A DNA stretch of 64,000 nucleotides from Epiperipatus broadwayi (taxonomy: Eukaryota; Onychophora; Udeonychophora; Euonychophora; Peripatidae), in NCBI GenBank assembly GCA_028023455.1, contig JAQFVV010000501.1, positions 394,795 to 458,794 of the forward strand, given 5' to 3'. The notes under the pieces are model-generated. The model was not told the DNA's origin and made no database searches. It saw only the letters and a program-made list of their open reading frames with translations. Position numbers and translations under genes: made by a program. Shown here piece by piece: positions 1-12,169 of the stretch (its first letter is position 1; each line of letters begins with the position of its first letter).

Positions 1-125
1 AGATTTTTGTTTTTAAAATATTTATTTTCAAGAAATCCTAAAAAATTTATTATATTAAAACTGAAGCAGTTTCTATTGGTTAACAATCATGTTTTTTTTT
101 TTTTTGGTACTTGTGAGTTTTTGAG

Positions 126-769
126 TAAACCAAGATGGCACCCTGTATTTTTGATAAATATACAATTTGGAGAGCCTATAATCTATGGAAGATGTGTTAG
201 TTGTTAAATTACAACAAAATTAATAATATGATTGTTAATTTTTTAAAAATGAACGCATTCCAATAAATTTCATTAGCGAGCTTAATTTTTTTTTTTTTTT
301 ACTTATATTATAACATGGGAAGCAATGAGATACTTTTAACATTGGCCAACTTTGGTTCAATTCAGGGTGTTTCGTTTTGTAAGCAGATTTTTCGGTAAAT
401 TGTCAAAATGATAAAAATTTGGGACCTTCCTGTTACAGAATGTGATGCAGTGGACTATTTCCAAAAATACAGAATCCTGGAATTCTGAAAAGGGTGTTTT
501 TATGTTACATGCCACTGACATGAATAAAGTGTAAATATTGTATTTAACCCCCCCCCTATTTTTCTGTTAGTAAGTTAATCCAAAAAGAAAATAAATTGTA
601 AATATTATTAATTTTTCCACATTGATTTCTTTTTTGAAATAACAGTAAGAAAAAATAAAATGTAATTATTAAATACGTTTCCTTGCAGGCTTTTTTTTGT
701 TTTTGTAAACATTTGGGGGGGGGGCAACTTTAGATTTATCAAAAATAGGAACTGCCATCTTGGGTTAAT
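126..769. repeat. Inverted-repeat-flanked element (about 640 bp)
   Basis: The 45 bases at 126-170 and the reverse complement of 725-769 match closely, sharing the cores CCAAGATGGC and TATTTTTGATAAAT. The roughly 550 bases between contain a C run near 548-556 and a G run near 714-723 and no coding potential I recognise. The arrangement fits a decayed non-autonomous DNA transposon with terminal inverted repeats, or two independent opposite insertions of one short repeat. I see no clear target-site duplication. The right arm directly abuts the LINE fragment that follows. Confidence 0.45.
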
Positions 770-774
770 TGAAT

Positions 775-965
775 CCACCATCATCATCAACAATTATCAA
801 TCCACTGCAGGATGAAGGTCTCTCCAAGTTTAATCCATCTTTTCCCATCTTTAGCTTCTCTTCTCCACGTCACTCCTGCACACTTTCTTATTTCATCCAT
901 CTCACATGTGGTCTCTTTCTGGGTCTTTTACAATCTCTTGGAATCCGGTTTAAGATTTTAATTGA
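775..965 (-). pseudogene. 3' end of an RTE-like non-LTR retrotransposon
   Basis: Read on the minus strand with one frame adjustment, this gives RPRKRPHVRWM, then IRKCAGVTWRREAKDGKRW, then KLGETFILQWID. That is the C-terminal tail found after the reverse transcriptase in many RTE-like (and related) LINEs, where the pattern is GRPRxRWxDxIRKxAGxxWRxxAxDRxxW. The reading ends near a short ATG/ATC trinucleotide run (plus strand CATCATCATCAA at about 780), typical of the RTE 3' tail. The reverse transcriptase domain is missing, so this is a 5'-truncated dead copy. It shares sequence with the copy at about 13.6-13.8 kb in the opposite orientation. Confidence 0.75.
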
Positions 966-970
966 ATCCA

Positions 971-2277
971 TAAGTAACTTTTTTTTTATCTAGCCCGGTA
1001 GATAAATTTCTTTTAACATTTTAATAATAATAAAATTAATAATTTTAAGTTTTATTTTACCCTAAATTAATTTTTAATTTTCAAAATGTAATTCAAATAA
1101 GAAATAGTGTATTGCACTAACTTTTTGAATAGACAAAATTACATTCAATAAAAATGTTCAAATATGGACTTAATTCTTATTAAAGCCTTTTCTCAAAAGG
1201 AATGAGGTATTCTCACTCGAACAGGTTAAGGATCTTGTAATATATAAATATTTGCTACAAAAACATATAAAATGTTGGTTAATAATAGTAATAATGAAAA
1301 GAAAAATTAAATTTTAAAAAACTTAAAGAAAAAAAAGTATGAAAAAAAATAATAATTTATGTTATTGACCACATTTTCTTGACTTTATTGGATTTCAAGC
1401 GTTTTAACTTTAGGGAAGCATATAACATTTTTTTATTTCCATCATTTAGTCTGAAATTATCGTGAAAAATTGCATATTGAACTAAGCCATAAATATTCAT
1501 TACAATAGGAAAAGGATTTTAAAAACAATTTATTTCCCTCAATGATGATAAAATTTTAAAATTTTTAGAAGACTGTTATTTTGAGTTTTTCTTACCTTTA
1601 ATTTATAATTTTTTTGTAAAATAAATACTACATTTGTGACTTAATAAAATAATTTAATAAATTAGTGGAAAACAACTATTTCAAAAAATTCAACAAAAAT
1701 TATCTTCAGTTGTCCATTTAAAATAACGTAGTTGATATAATATTGAAATATTTATTATATAAAAGAATAAACTTTGATCATATTCTATATAATTAAGTAT
1801 TATTGCTTCATGTCTACCAAAAATGGATGAAATTAAAATTCATGTTTTGTTTTATGGCATTTGTATATGCTTTTATTAACTTTCATCCAGTCTCTTGCTG
1901 TGGGTCTTTTTTACAGCATTTGTGCTGCCTCATTTATATTTGACTGCATATGGTATATGAGATGCATATATATATATATATATATATATGAAAATATTAA
2001 TAGAATATGCTCAAATATTTTTATAATAAAATAGGATAAATAAGATTGGCCGATGTAACCATATGGTCACTTATAAAGCAAAGATCAACCCTTTAGATTT
2101 GTGAAAGCAGTAAATATAAGACGGATCTAAATAGGCCAATATATATTATGTAAATATTGATTCATTTAAATTATGAAAACAATGTGTTTATTTTAAGTAT
2201 AAAAATTTGCCTATGTATATTTAAACTAAGCAATAAAATTTTCTTTTAAACATAACAAATATGAATGTCTTTCTTTT
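971..2277. other. AT-rich region without recognisable gene
   Basis: No ORF of note. It contains poly-A/T runs and a short (TA)n tract at about 1968-1989. Nothing else supportable. Confidence 0.6.
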
Positions 2278-2291
2278 ATGAAGTTTAAAGT

Positions 2292-2391
2292 GGTTTTTTT
2301 TTTCATATGTCAAATGTGTTGACCAGGAAGTGAACCTGGACCAGCTGCTTGTAAGGCAGCTATGCTAACCACTAAGCCACCAATGTTTGAC
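2292..2391 (-). repeat. Minimal tRNA-derived SINE with target-site duplication (SINE-A copy 1)
   Basis: On the minus strand this reads as a tRNA-like body: A box TGGCTTAGTGG, an anticodon arm GCTGC-CTTACAA-GCAGC (anticodon TAC, valine-like), and a T arm CCAGG-TTCACTT-CCTGG. It ends in TTTGACATATG plus an A run (T run on the plus strand at about 2293-2303). The insertion is bracketed by a perfect 14-bp direct repeat, ATGAAGTTTAAAGT, at 2278-2291 and 2392-2405. The acceptor stem is not tRNA-like, so it is a SINE rather than a working tRNA gene. At about 100 bp it is a tRNA body with almost no tRNA-unrelated region. Confidence 0.85.
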
Positions 2392-3872
2392 ATGAAGTTT
2401 AAAGTTTATATCTAAATTAGGTATAATCTACAATTTAATAAATGATTAATAAATCTTTCATATATTCAGCTGAAGTGATTGGTATCATAATTATTAGTCC
2501 ATAAAGTTTTGACACTTATAAATGAAAATTCAATAATTTAGTATTGATAAAATACATAGGTAGGATATTGTGAAATGGACAAGTTGATGAATAATGATTT
2601 GGCATAAAATGAATCTAGGAAGTCATTTGTTGTTGTTTTTTTATAGATGTCTTTGCTCATATATTTTGGAATGTGTAGTACACTGAATATCTAATACATA
2701 TGTGAAGTTGAATTGTTCTGTGTGTTTATGCATAACTAACCTAAAAAGTAAATGTTCTAAAATTCATGCATCATGAGAAAGGTTGGTCTGATTGTTTGCA
2801 TTGATGAATGTTTGACATATGGGTAAGCTGACATGAGGTATGTATACACAAACACAACTCTCTAAGAATAATGAATTATTATTTATAGAATGCCAAAGAT
2901 AAGAGTCTTCTTAGTCTCACACTTATAAAAGATATCATTTGGGTTTAAATCCATATAACAATTTTATTAGATGTAAAAGAACTTTTATTTTTAATTAAAC
3001 TCAAGACAAAAAAAAAACTATTATTCAGCACTAGATCCAAGTGGCTTAGTCTTGGACTGTTACTAGTAATTTATGGTTTCCTAGCAACACCCATCCTAAA
3101 CATATCTTTAATTACGAGTATATGGAAATAGTCCCACATTTTATACTGTTTACATCATAATGAATCCTTGAATATATAGATAAATTTTTCTTGCTTTTAA
3201 ATTGTATTTAATGGTAATGTCAGCTTAATAGTACTGCTGATAAAATGGAGATTTTCATCAAGTCTGATCTTTTTAAATGTACTTTTCTATAATTAAACAA
3301 AGAAGATATAGGCACTACATAATGGTGCTGAGTAAATTCCCATTAGTGAAGGCCAATAATTAAAAACTTATCTGGAGATTTTCTTGGTAATATTATAGTT
3401 CTGGATTGAAGTGCCTTCCTGTCCTTTAACACAATTCTTTACAGATGTCAGAAAATAAGTTGCCTCACAGAAAAGGCACTAAAAGCTATTAAATAGATCA
3501 GACTTGCCTATAACTCAATATAAATTATCCCTACCTACAATTTTTCTCAAATCAAAATCTTCTTTCTTAATGTTTACTATAAGATTCCAAATTTATTTTT
3601 GCAGACCCAACAATAAAGCCAATTGGGTTTCATTTTTAAATACTACTGGGGTCCCATTAACAGATTTACATCAACTTATAGTCATTTGTGCCTGTTTGCT
3701 TTTTAAATGAAATTTAATAGCCACTGATATGTGATGATATAGTCAAATGCAAATTATGCCCCACATAGATAATGACTGGTGAATTCATATTCTGATTTGA
3801 ATATCTACTTGTTCAAGATAGTTTTGTTAATAGTTAAGGTGTCTAAAAAATCTATATGGTAAACAAAAGTAC

Positions 3873-3974
3873 TTATGGCTGAGTGGTCAGCACAGCCTTT
3901 TACAAGCTGTTATCCCGGGTTTGTGGGTTCACTTTCTGGCCGATGCTTTGACGCATGAAAAAAAAAAAGAATAA
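3873..3974 (+). repeat. tRNA-derived SINE (SINE-A copy 2)
   Basis: Same family as the copy at 2.3 kb, opposite strand. A box TGGCTGAGTGG, anticodon-arm region CAGCCTTTTACAAGCTG, B-box-like GGGTTCACTTTC, and a 3' end TTTGACGCATG followed by an A run. A short direct repeat AAAAGTAC at 3865-3872 and 3975-3982 is the likely target-site duplication. Divergence from copy 1 shows an older or different subfamily. Confidence 0.75.
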
Positions 3975-3984
3975 AAAAGTACCT

Positions 3985-6850
3985 TATTATAATGAATGAA
4001 TAAATAAATTATTTATGAATGTATTTTTATAAATGATTATTTATTCTAATATGAATATATAAAGTTTCAAAACTGATCATATTAGTAAAAAGATTTTGAT
4101 AATATTGTTCAGGGTAGTCATAACGTACGACTGACATTATATACTTATTTACAAATGAATAAAATAAATGAATTATTTATTTGTAATTAGTGCATATATT
4201 TTTTCATTAAAGTAACTTTTTTTTAAAAAGGCTGAGTTTTTCATCCATTAAATGTCTGAACAACTTAGTTTTCTCTGGCCTTATTTTAATTTCTGTAAAT
4301 AAATATTGAGTTTTTTTTATGTCAGGGCTGATTTTATTATTGTATTTTGTATTGTTTATAAAGAAAATCAATTTTATTTTTTTTAATTAATTCACTAATA
4401 ATATTTATTTTATATAAAAAAAAGAATACTTTTACTTAATTTGATCAATAATGCACTAAAAATAAAATATAATAACAATTTTTTTTCAACCACAGCGTTG
4501 GTTGTTGTATTTAATTTGAAATAAAAGCATGGTATATTCATATTAATTTATGGATTCTCCATGTTATTTATTTCAAGTTAAATATAATAAGCAAAACTAT
4601 GGTTGAAGAATTTTTAATTGTTTTTAGTGCATTAATTATTAAATGAAATAAAAATATCTTTTTAAAAATACTTTTTTATATATTTTTTTATTTTTTAATA
4701 TTTATATATTTTGTAATTAACTTTTTGCAACTATTCATATTCAGATATCAAAACTGAGAATGTAAACAATGTTTCTATGTTTCCATTATTTGAAATGGCA
4801 TTTTTGTGCAGTAAAAATATTTTACAAGTTTTAATTATGAGGCAGTGTTTTAAAAAGAGAAAGTTTTAGTTAAGTAATCAAGAGAAATTAAGACTTAATC
4901 CTTCTTTTTTTTCCTGTTTTAATAAACTTGATAAATTCATATTTGTTAAGAATCATTCAATGTGTCCATCACTGTTTTACTGTTATTGTAGCTGGTATTA
5001 GTGTAGGATTTTTTTAAAGAAGTCAGTATTTTATGACTAGTTGGCAAATATAAATAGACTTTATTGTTTTTGAAGAAAAGATTTTTTCAAAGGTGTTTCT
5101 TCCTCTTTGGCCATACTTAATGTGAAACTTATGTAATGTCATCACCTGTCAAAGTTGATACAGTGTTAGAATTTTTTCAAATACTTTAATAGTTATAAAG
5201 CAAATGTCATACTTTAAGACAGAATTTTATAGATTTCTCACAAATACACATTTGTTCATTTGCATTTTTAAAAAAAACTTAAAATAAAAAAGAATTCATT
5301 CATTTTCTGAAAGAGTGTATCCACTAACATTGTTAATGATATTTACATTTCGATTTTTAAATATGTATAAAGTTCAAATATGATTTTTTAGAATATTATT
5401 TATTTATAAAATTAAATTAAAACAAGTCCAATTTGTTTAGAAGTTGAGCATTTTCACCATAGAAAATGTCTCAATTTGAAAGGATTAATGTAAATTCTTT
5501 TTACTGATTTAAGTATATTTTTTTTAAATATAACTAAAAAATCTTACTGAATTATTATGAACGCAGTTTGATAATTAGGCTGCCGACACATTTAGGCTGG
5601 ACAATGCTGTAATATTGCTTTAGTGTATTGCAAAATTGCTGTCATATGTACAAAATTTGAGAAAAGTCTGTCTGATAGAACTATGTTAAAAATCAATTAC
5701 ATGATTTTAGGCAGAGAAACAAACAAACAAAATTTATGAGTTAAATAAAAGCATATAAAAAGTATTAATAACATGTGTAATTAAATTAATCATCATTATT
5801 ATTTGCTCAAATCTCAACACTTTCTTTTACCATCTTCATTAATTTAAGATAGTGTAGGTATTGATTGTCATGCATGTCTCTTATCTTTGATCTTACCTAT
5901 GCATGAATTCTAATCATGAAATCATACATTTGTACAAAATATTTCTATTCTTTACTTGCACATGTAAAAATCCTGACTGAAGCCTCTTTCTTGTTTTTTA
6001 ATTTTCTATTTTTGTTTCTTTTTATCCTTGTTAATTTCACTTCTGGAGTAAGAACAGTTATTTTTTTAAGTAGCAGCAAGGATTGATAATGACTTTATCT
6101 TTTACTGATCTTTTTTATTTTTATAATTATAAAATAACTTATAATTAATATCCACAAATTAGCTGGAATAGGTCGTTTTTAATGTATTATAGTTTTTGTA
6201 TGGGGGTGGTTGAACATATATATATATTTGTTACTGTGAATTTTTTTTAACTTTCTCATTGTCCATAATTTATATCCATTTGAATACATTCTTAATTTCT
6301 AAAATAAAGACAAACAGGAGATAACTCATTCGTAGTGTACAAAAGTAAGGAAGTCTCAAGTATTAATTATCTCTTAGCAAATTAAACTAAAAACAGTTCA
6401 CTACTGCTACTTATAGTTCTAAAAACTTTGCATGAAGAAAACTGAATTGATTTATTTTATTCAATAAAGAGTAAACAAAATAGATTTTTGAAATAAACTT
6501 TAAAATTGATTTTATTCAAGCAATAATACAAATAATTGTTCATTGAAAGAAATTGTTATCGAAGCTTCAATAAAATGCTGTTAATATTTTTTTTCCTTTT
6601 TTTTTTTTATAAAAAAAAAGAACAATTCATTTGTTATTACTTTTAGATCTTTTTATCACTCAAAAGAAAATCGTAACTATAAAAAAATGGACCGTTTATG
6701 TATTCAAGAGTTCACATGACATTCGGCCACTGGAAATGATGCACGAACTTTGTAGAAACATTTAACTCTCCGGTACATCACTCTACCGTAGTTTTAAACT
6801 ACGCAGGGCACCTCCAATTTATACTACTGCATATTTTCACCATCGCAAAC
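3985..6850. other. AT-rich region without recognisable gene
   Basis: Long A/T-dominated sequence with no ORF above background and no repeat I can assign. A short palindrome (CGTAGTTT-T-AAACTACG) lies at about 6788-6804. Confidence 0.55.
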
Positions 6851-7086
6851 ATGATAGAACTGTTTGTTATTTTTTGACTGGATTGTTTGAGGTCAACTCT
6901 GACAAGTACTGCACTGTTTTATTTAAATATTTGAAACTAAGGAGTTGTCAGTCAGTGGCAAACTATCACGTGATCAAAACATGTTTGCTTGACTGCAGTT
7001 GTTTTTGTTCAATAACATTACCTATTTTTGGAACTAAAACTAACACACGTGTATTTCAATTAAACAAAAGTAATCTAATGGCTTTA

Positions 7087-7200
7087 TTGTTCAGGAGTTC
7101 ATAAGAAGTTCAAGAAGTACGGAAGGGCCTGAACTGGAATCGATCCAAGTACCTTACGCTTCAGAATTGGGCACTCTCCCACTGCAACTTTGCAAAACAT
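7087..7200 (-). repeat. tRNA-related SINE (SINE-B copy 1)
   Basis: Minus-strand reading contains an A-box-like stretch (TTGCAGTGGGAGAGTGC), a B box GGATCGATTCC, then a tRNA-unrelated tail ending in TTCTTATGAACTCC. The order and the tail match the element at about 20.55-20.67 kb, so both are copies of one family. No clear target-site duplication was found. Confidence 0.6.
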
Positions 7201-8159
7201 TGAAGCTAATGATTTCAATATAGTTATGTGTGTGTACATATTAATTGTGTGTGTGCATATATATATATATATGTCAATCCAATTTTCCAAATTATCAAAG
7301 CAGTGATTATTTATATTCGTCAGTTTTGATCGTTATAAATAATACAGAGATATTTTACTTTACTTTGACAGTTTAGTAAAAGGGACTGTCATATTGATAT
7401 TCACCAGTACAACATTTGGAAAGATAGTCATTCCAGCATTTGCATATATTAACATGGTTTTAATATATATATATATATATGTTGTCATGATTGTTACATT
7501 ACTCTGATGTGCACATGGTGGAGTTTGAATCTGGGTGCAACTAGGAAATTTGCAAATGGAAAATTTCCGAACGAGATTAAAAAATTTATTCTAGTTATTC
7601 TATTTCAGTATGGTAAATAGGTCTCTGTCTATTTTTATCTGAAGGATAAAACAAGGAAGATCATTTACATCTCTTATCATCAAAGAGTTAATTTGATAAC
7701 AGATGTCTTCACCATTTTTGGGAGGATCACTGGAGAAGCCTTTGCCCTCTATTAGGCCATAATGTTTAAGAATTTTCCTTTTACTACAATTTTATATAGT
7801 AGTTTATAGATATGATTATCGATTTTTATGGTGTAATTAGTAAATTTAAATAATGTATCACTTTCTAACAGGTGCATGTTCCAAACACTCAATCCCATTC
7901 ATGTTAAACCACATTATCCCAAGGCAACAAAATCTAATTATTTAAGATACCATTCTAGAGAGACAATGTAGCTAATATAGCACTGTATTCTGTAATATTC
8001 ATTAATATTTGTTCAAATACTTCATTTACGATCATTAGTGGGTAGTTGGCTAATTAGGAGGATAGCATTATAATGAGCAAAAAAGGTTCCTCTTTGCTTT
8101 CTGATCAGCTTTCTTTCACTTTTTTTGCATATCTTCATATAATCATATATATATATATA

Positions 8160-8439
8160 TTGCTTATAACACTTCTTTCTTATACACCTCAATGCAAACA
8201 AATTTTCTTAAAAACTTCTTTATTTTCCTTACAGTTTCAACTGTCCAACAATCTTCACCAGAGCTCTAATCTTCTCTGCTTTAATTAAAATTAATTAAAG
8301 GTCATTTTAATTAAAGCAGAGAAAAAGATTAGAGCTCTGATGAAGATTGCTGGACAGTTGAAACTGTAAGGAAAATAAAGAAATTTTTAAGAAAATTTGT
8401 TTGCATTAAAGTGTATAAGAAAGAAGTGTTATAAGCAAT
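8160..8439. mobile_element. Near-perfect foldback (hairpin) element
   Basis: The left arm 8160-8290 and the right arm 8305-8439 are reverse complements with few mismatches over about 130 bases, separated by only 14 bases. The arms begin TTGCTTATAACACTTC and end with its complement. The left end abuts a (TA)n run. This is a foldback or MITE-type element, or a recent inverted duplication; transcribed, it would make a long, nearly perfect double-stranded RNA. No ORF of its own. Confidence 0.85.
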
Positions 8440-8444
8440 ACACA

Positions 8445-10980
8445 TTAACAGTCATTTGATCTACCTAGAAATAGCTGAGTACCCATTTTTGATCACAATC
8501 AGATGGCTATCTACGGATGGCTATAGGCAGAAAGAAAAGGTCTTGTTTGGAACAAATGGATGCACTAATCAGTCATACAAAGAAAAGTTTGAAATTAGTG
8601 ACACTAGCAGAAAATCTGCCGTTGATGTCTTGAGACTATCACCGATGACAATGCTGAGGCTGAAGATTGTAAATGAATGAATGAAGCAGAATATTTTTAT
8701 CATTCAGTATGACATGGAAAGATATACTATATCAAAAGTATTGAACTAGTTTTTTACAATGAGGTACCAATTACCACTACCTTCCCAAAATATGTGTATG
8801 AATTGTTTATGCCAGTTCTGCATTCGATTTGTCACGTGTTTTAGGAACTGTCACCCACTTAGCAATATATATTGCAGTCTGCTTGGAAGATTACTGAAAT
8901 GAGTATACAATAGAAAACTACAATCAAATGACAACTCTGGGTCAGGACAAATGTTTATAAATAGTATTCCAGTATACCGTCTAACGTGAATATATGACAT
9001 GTACAGTCAAACATTCACATATCACTAGTGTTGCTTCAAATTTAACTGACATCATAGTTATGCAGAGTTTGGCTATTTTTATTTAACTTGATGGTAGAAG
9101 TGTTGACTCAAAATTTGAATTAATATGAGAGGGAGTCCTTTGATGAATGGCATAAGATTTGATCATACTGGGATAATTTGTGGTTGATTTGTGAGTCCGT
9201 ACCGTGAAATTTACAGGGGATGGTGATATTGCTGCAATTTACATTGCAGAGCTCTTTAATGCTCTTAAGATACTTTTTAATCTTTGTTCTAGTCTTTGTC
9301 TTAAAAAGACATATGACTAGTTTTAGAGAACTGACTAATTGTGTCAATTGTGAGACAGCTGCTTGATAAAAAGTTGTATGCTTGTTACAAAAGTGAGGGG
9401 GGGTCCAATCTTTACCTGATAATGATTGTAACGATCGTTTATGGATATGGTGAGTATATATGTTACCATTATACCACAAGATCCTTCATATTTGTGTATA
9501 TAACTGCTAATCATCCTTAATATTAAAAGTTCTCTTGAGATTAATGTTAGGAGTGATCTGCCATTGTTTTGAATTGTAGGCGGTTATTTCTGTATATATA
9601 TATACCATTTATTTATATATGGTACAAATATATTGGCATTTGGTAAAAGCTAAAAAAAAAAAAAGTAAATTTAAAGATCTTTTAAATTAATGCATTTTAA
9701 ATTTTTTTTTAGTTTGTGTAATTTTTTTTTTTTTGAAATGTGCAGTGAAAGTTGTAATTAAAAATAAAAGTTAAAATTGGAAAGAATAAAAGACACACGG
9801 ATTACTAATCCAGATAAACTAAAAGAAAGCGAATTCCACATGCAGATTTCAATTAGTAAAATCTTTCTAACTTCGATTAAAGATGGCGGAATTATGTTAA
9901 AAAAAGACTTTATAACTTAAATTTAAGAAAAAATGCACAAGATTATTATCTTGTATGTTAATAAAAGGAAATAGATGTGCAGAGAAGTCTAAAAATGGAT
10001 TGCAAATATAAAAGGTCAGAAAAACTTAAAACTGGGTCTTTGTCTTTTCCTTAACTAGCAGTTTCCATTAGGTCCAGGATAGAGAAAATATCCTATCCTG
10101 GACTACTCATATGCAGGACTATCATTACTCATATGCTGAGTGGAACCGATGTGTACAGATACCTTTTGTCATATAGGTCACTCAGAAAAACCAATCTAGC
10201 CATTAGGATGGGCCAAGAATCTACAAAAATGTCGACAGAGTGAAACTAGTTAACTTCAATGAGCTCTCCAAAATACGTACTACAAAACTTACCAGTAAGA
10301 TTATTCATATCCCAATTGTGACTAAATTAAGCTTATAATATAATCCTGATAGAGACATTAATTTTCTTATTCAAGAGACTTTCATTTAAAGAACTTTCTA
10401 GAAGAAACTGTGAAATGAACTTTAATTGTTAAATTGTTTTAATTAATTGATTCATGTGTGGATTGGCATGCATGTAGTCTTTCCAATTTATTAGTAATTT
10501 ATCGTTTAAATATTTTAATTTGTTTGAATAAAATATTTTGCTTTTACCAACTTTTCATTGTGTTATTATGATTCGTTTACTTATAGTCTATTGTGTGTAA
10601 TTTATCTTTGCCAATAATTAAACCCCAAGATTCTCAAAATAAAAAAATTAAGTTACGGGAAATCATAATCCTAATATTTAAAATTATTTTTTTCTTAATT
10701 TACGATGTGCGATGCAATGGATTTCAACGGATTTTTGTATGAATCCTGGCACCCTTATAAATAAAAGGCTGATTCTGCCAGTAGCATAGTTCATAATAAT
10801 TAGTAGGCCAGTTAATCAGGAAATATAACTATGTTTTTGGAAATAGGAACAAGATATTTTCTTATCCATAGCTTGATTAACTTTCACTTAATAATGTGTA
10901 AAAAAAAAAAAAAAGGCCTACCAAAACATATCTAAAATGTGGAAAACATTACAATATATATGAATATTCTTGCTAAAATC
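8445..10980. other. AT-rich region without recognisable gene
   Basis: Contains an 11-bp-stem hairpin (GTCCAGGATAG at 10072-10082 paired with 10093-10103) and several homopolymer runs. A 119-codon minus-strand frame at 9120-9479 shows no domain I recognise. Confidence 0.5.
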
Positions 10981-10984
10981 TATT

Positions 10985-11011
10985 TGATTAATAAATGAAA
11001 CCATGTTTGTG

Positions 11012-11095
<84 letters not shown>

Positions 11096-12130
11096 CTTTA
11101 AGATTAACACTCATGAAATTGTTGCAATAAGTAATTGAGGTCTACTCTATTCTTAGCATAAGACAAAAATTTTATAATAAAGAATTATTATTTTATATTG
11201 TAGCTAGATGGCATTTCAATTTCCTATTGTAACAATTGCATGAATATTAATCTCAGAGTGTTATGTTTATATTTAGCTTAGTAATTTTAAACTATATATA
11301 TATTGAAGATGTGACAGGATTTTTTTCATGTAATAACTAGAGAAAATCTCAGCTGTAATGTAACTTGGAAAATACCAATTAAAACAAGAAGTGTAAACTG
11401 AAACCATGTGATTATGTAAATTACAATAGCATTTGTCTGGTCTCCATTAAGTTAAAAGATGGATTGTTTCTAGCCCAATTCACAAGCTAATATATAAATA
11501 GTAAATTGGACAGGAATACTGTTATAAATGTAAAAATTTCCAAGTATAACAATTACTTTTTAATCCACATGAAAATTCAAGCACTGCTCACATAGTTATA
11601 CATATTAAAGATTTTTGTGGATTTAATATGCAAATATGAGAAATATAATGGATTTTTTTTATGTATTAAACTACATATAACTTCAGCTATGATGTAACTA
11701 GGCAACCACCAATTAAAACAGATAGTGCAATTTGAAACCACATGCTTTAGACAGAAAATAGCATTTGTCTCATCTACATTAAATTAAAAGAGACAGTCTG
11801 TTTTTATCTTAGTATTCAAGATGTTGTATGAGTAGTTAATCAGTTCAAATACTTCACATGCATGATAATTTGAAGTATCAAATCTCTGAATTTTAACCAA
11901 TGACCAAGCATCTGCTGCAGAGATTATATATATATGAAATCAAAAATGTTTATAGATTTAAATAAAATTGTTGAAAATATAATGGGAGTTTAATATTCAG
12001 CAGAAGATGTAGTTTTGAATTAAATATGCCATGGATTGTTATTATAATAAAGAATAGAAATGAAACCATATCCATGTAAACAGAGATAAACTTTAACTTT
12101 TGATGTTGCCAAGAAATTACCAATTACTCA
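10985..12130. repeat. Decayed tandem array of about 330-bp units
   Basis: Similar blocks recur with the order CAGCTRTRATGTAACTWGG, ACCAATTAAAACA, GAAACCAYRTG, AGCATTTGTCT. The first two units align clearly: CAGCTGTAATG at 11350 and CAGCTATGATG at 11684, a 334-bp period. A third is more diverged (GAAACCATATCC at about 12060). GAAACCATGTTTGTG at about 11000 may be a left-edge unit stretched by the (TA)n tract inside it. No ORF. The age is inferred from the heavy divergence between units. Confidence 0.6.
11013..11093. repeat. (TA)n microsatellite
   Basis: About 40 uninterrupted TA units inside the decayed 330-bp array. Confidence 0.98.
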
Positions 12131-12169
12131 TATATATTGTATATATAAATGTATGTGCTAAAAATGTAT

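Noticed and set aside
2292-2391. Functional tRNA-Val gene
   Set aside because: Anticodon and T arms pair, but the acceptor stem does not, and target-site duplications with an A-tail show retroposition.
9120-9479. 119-codon minus-strand frame
   Set aside because: No recognisable domain, no nearby splice or promoter context; chance length is plausible.
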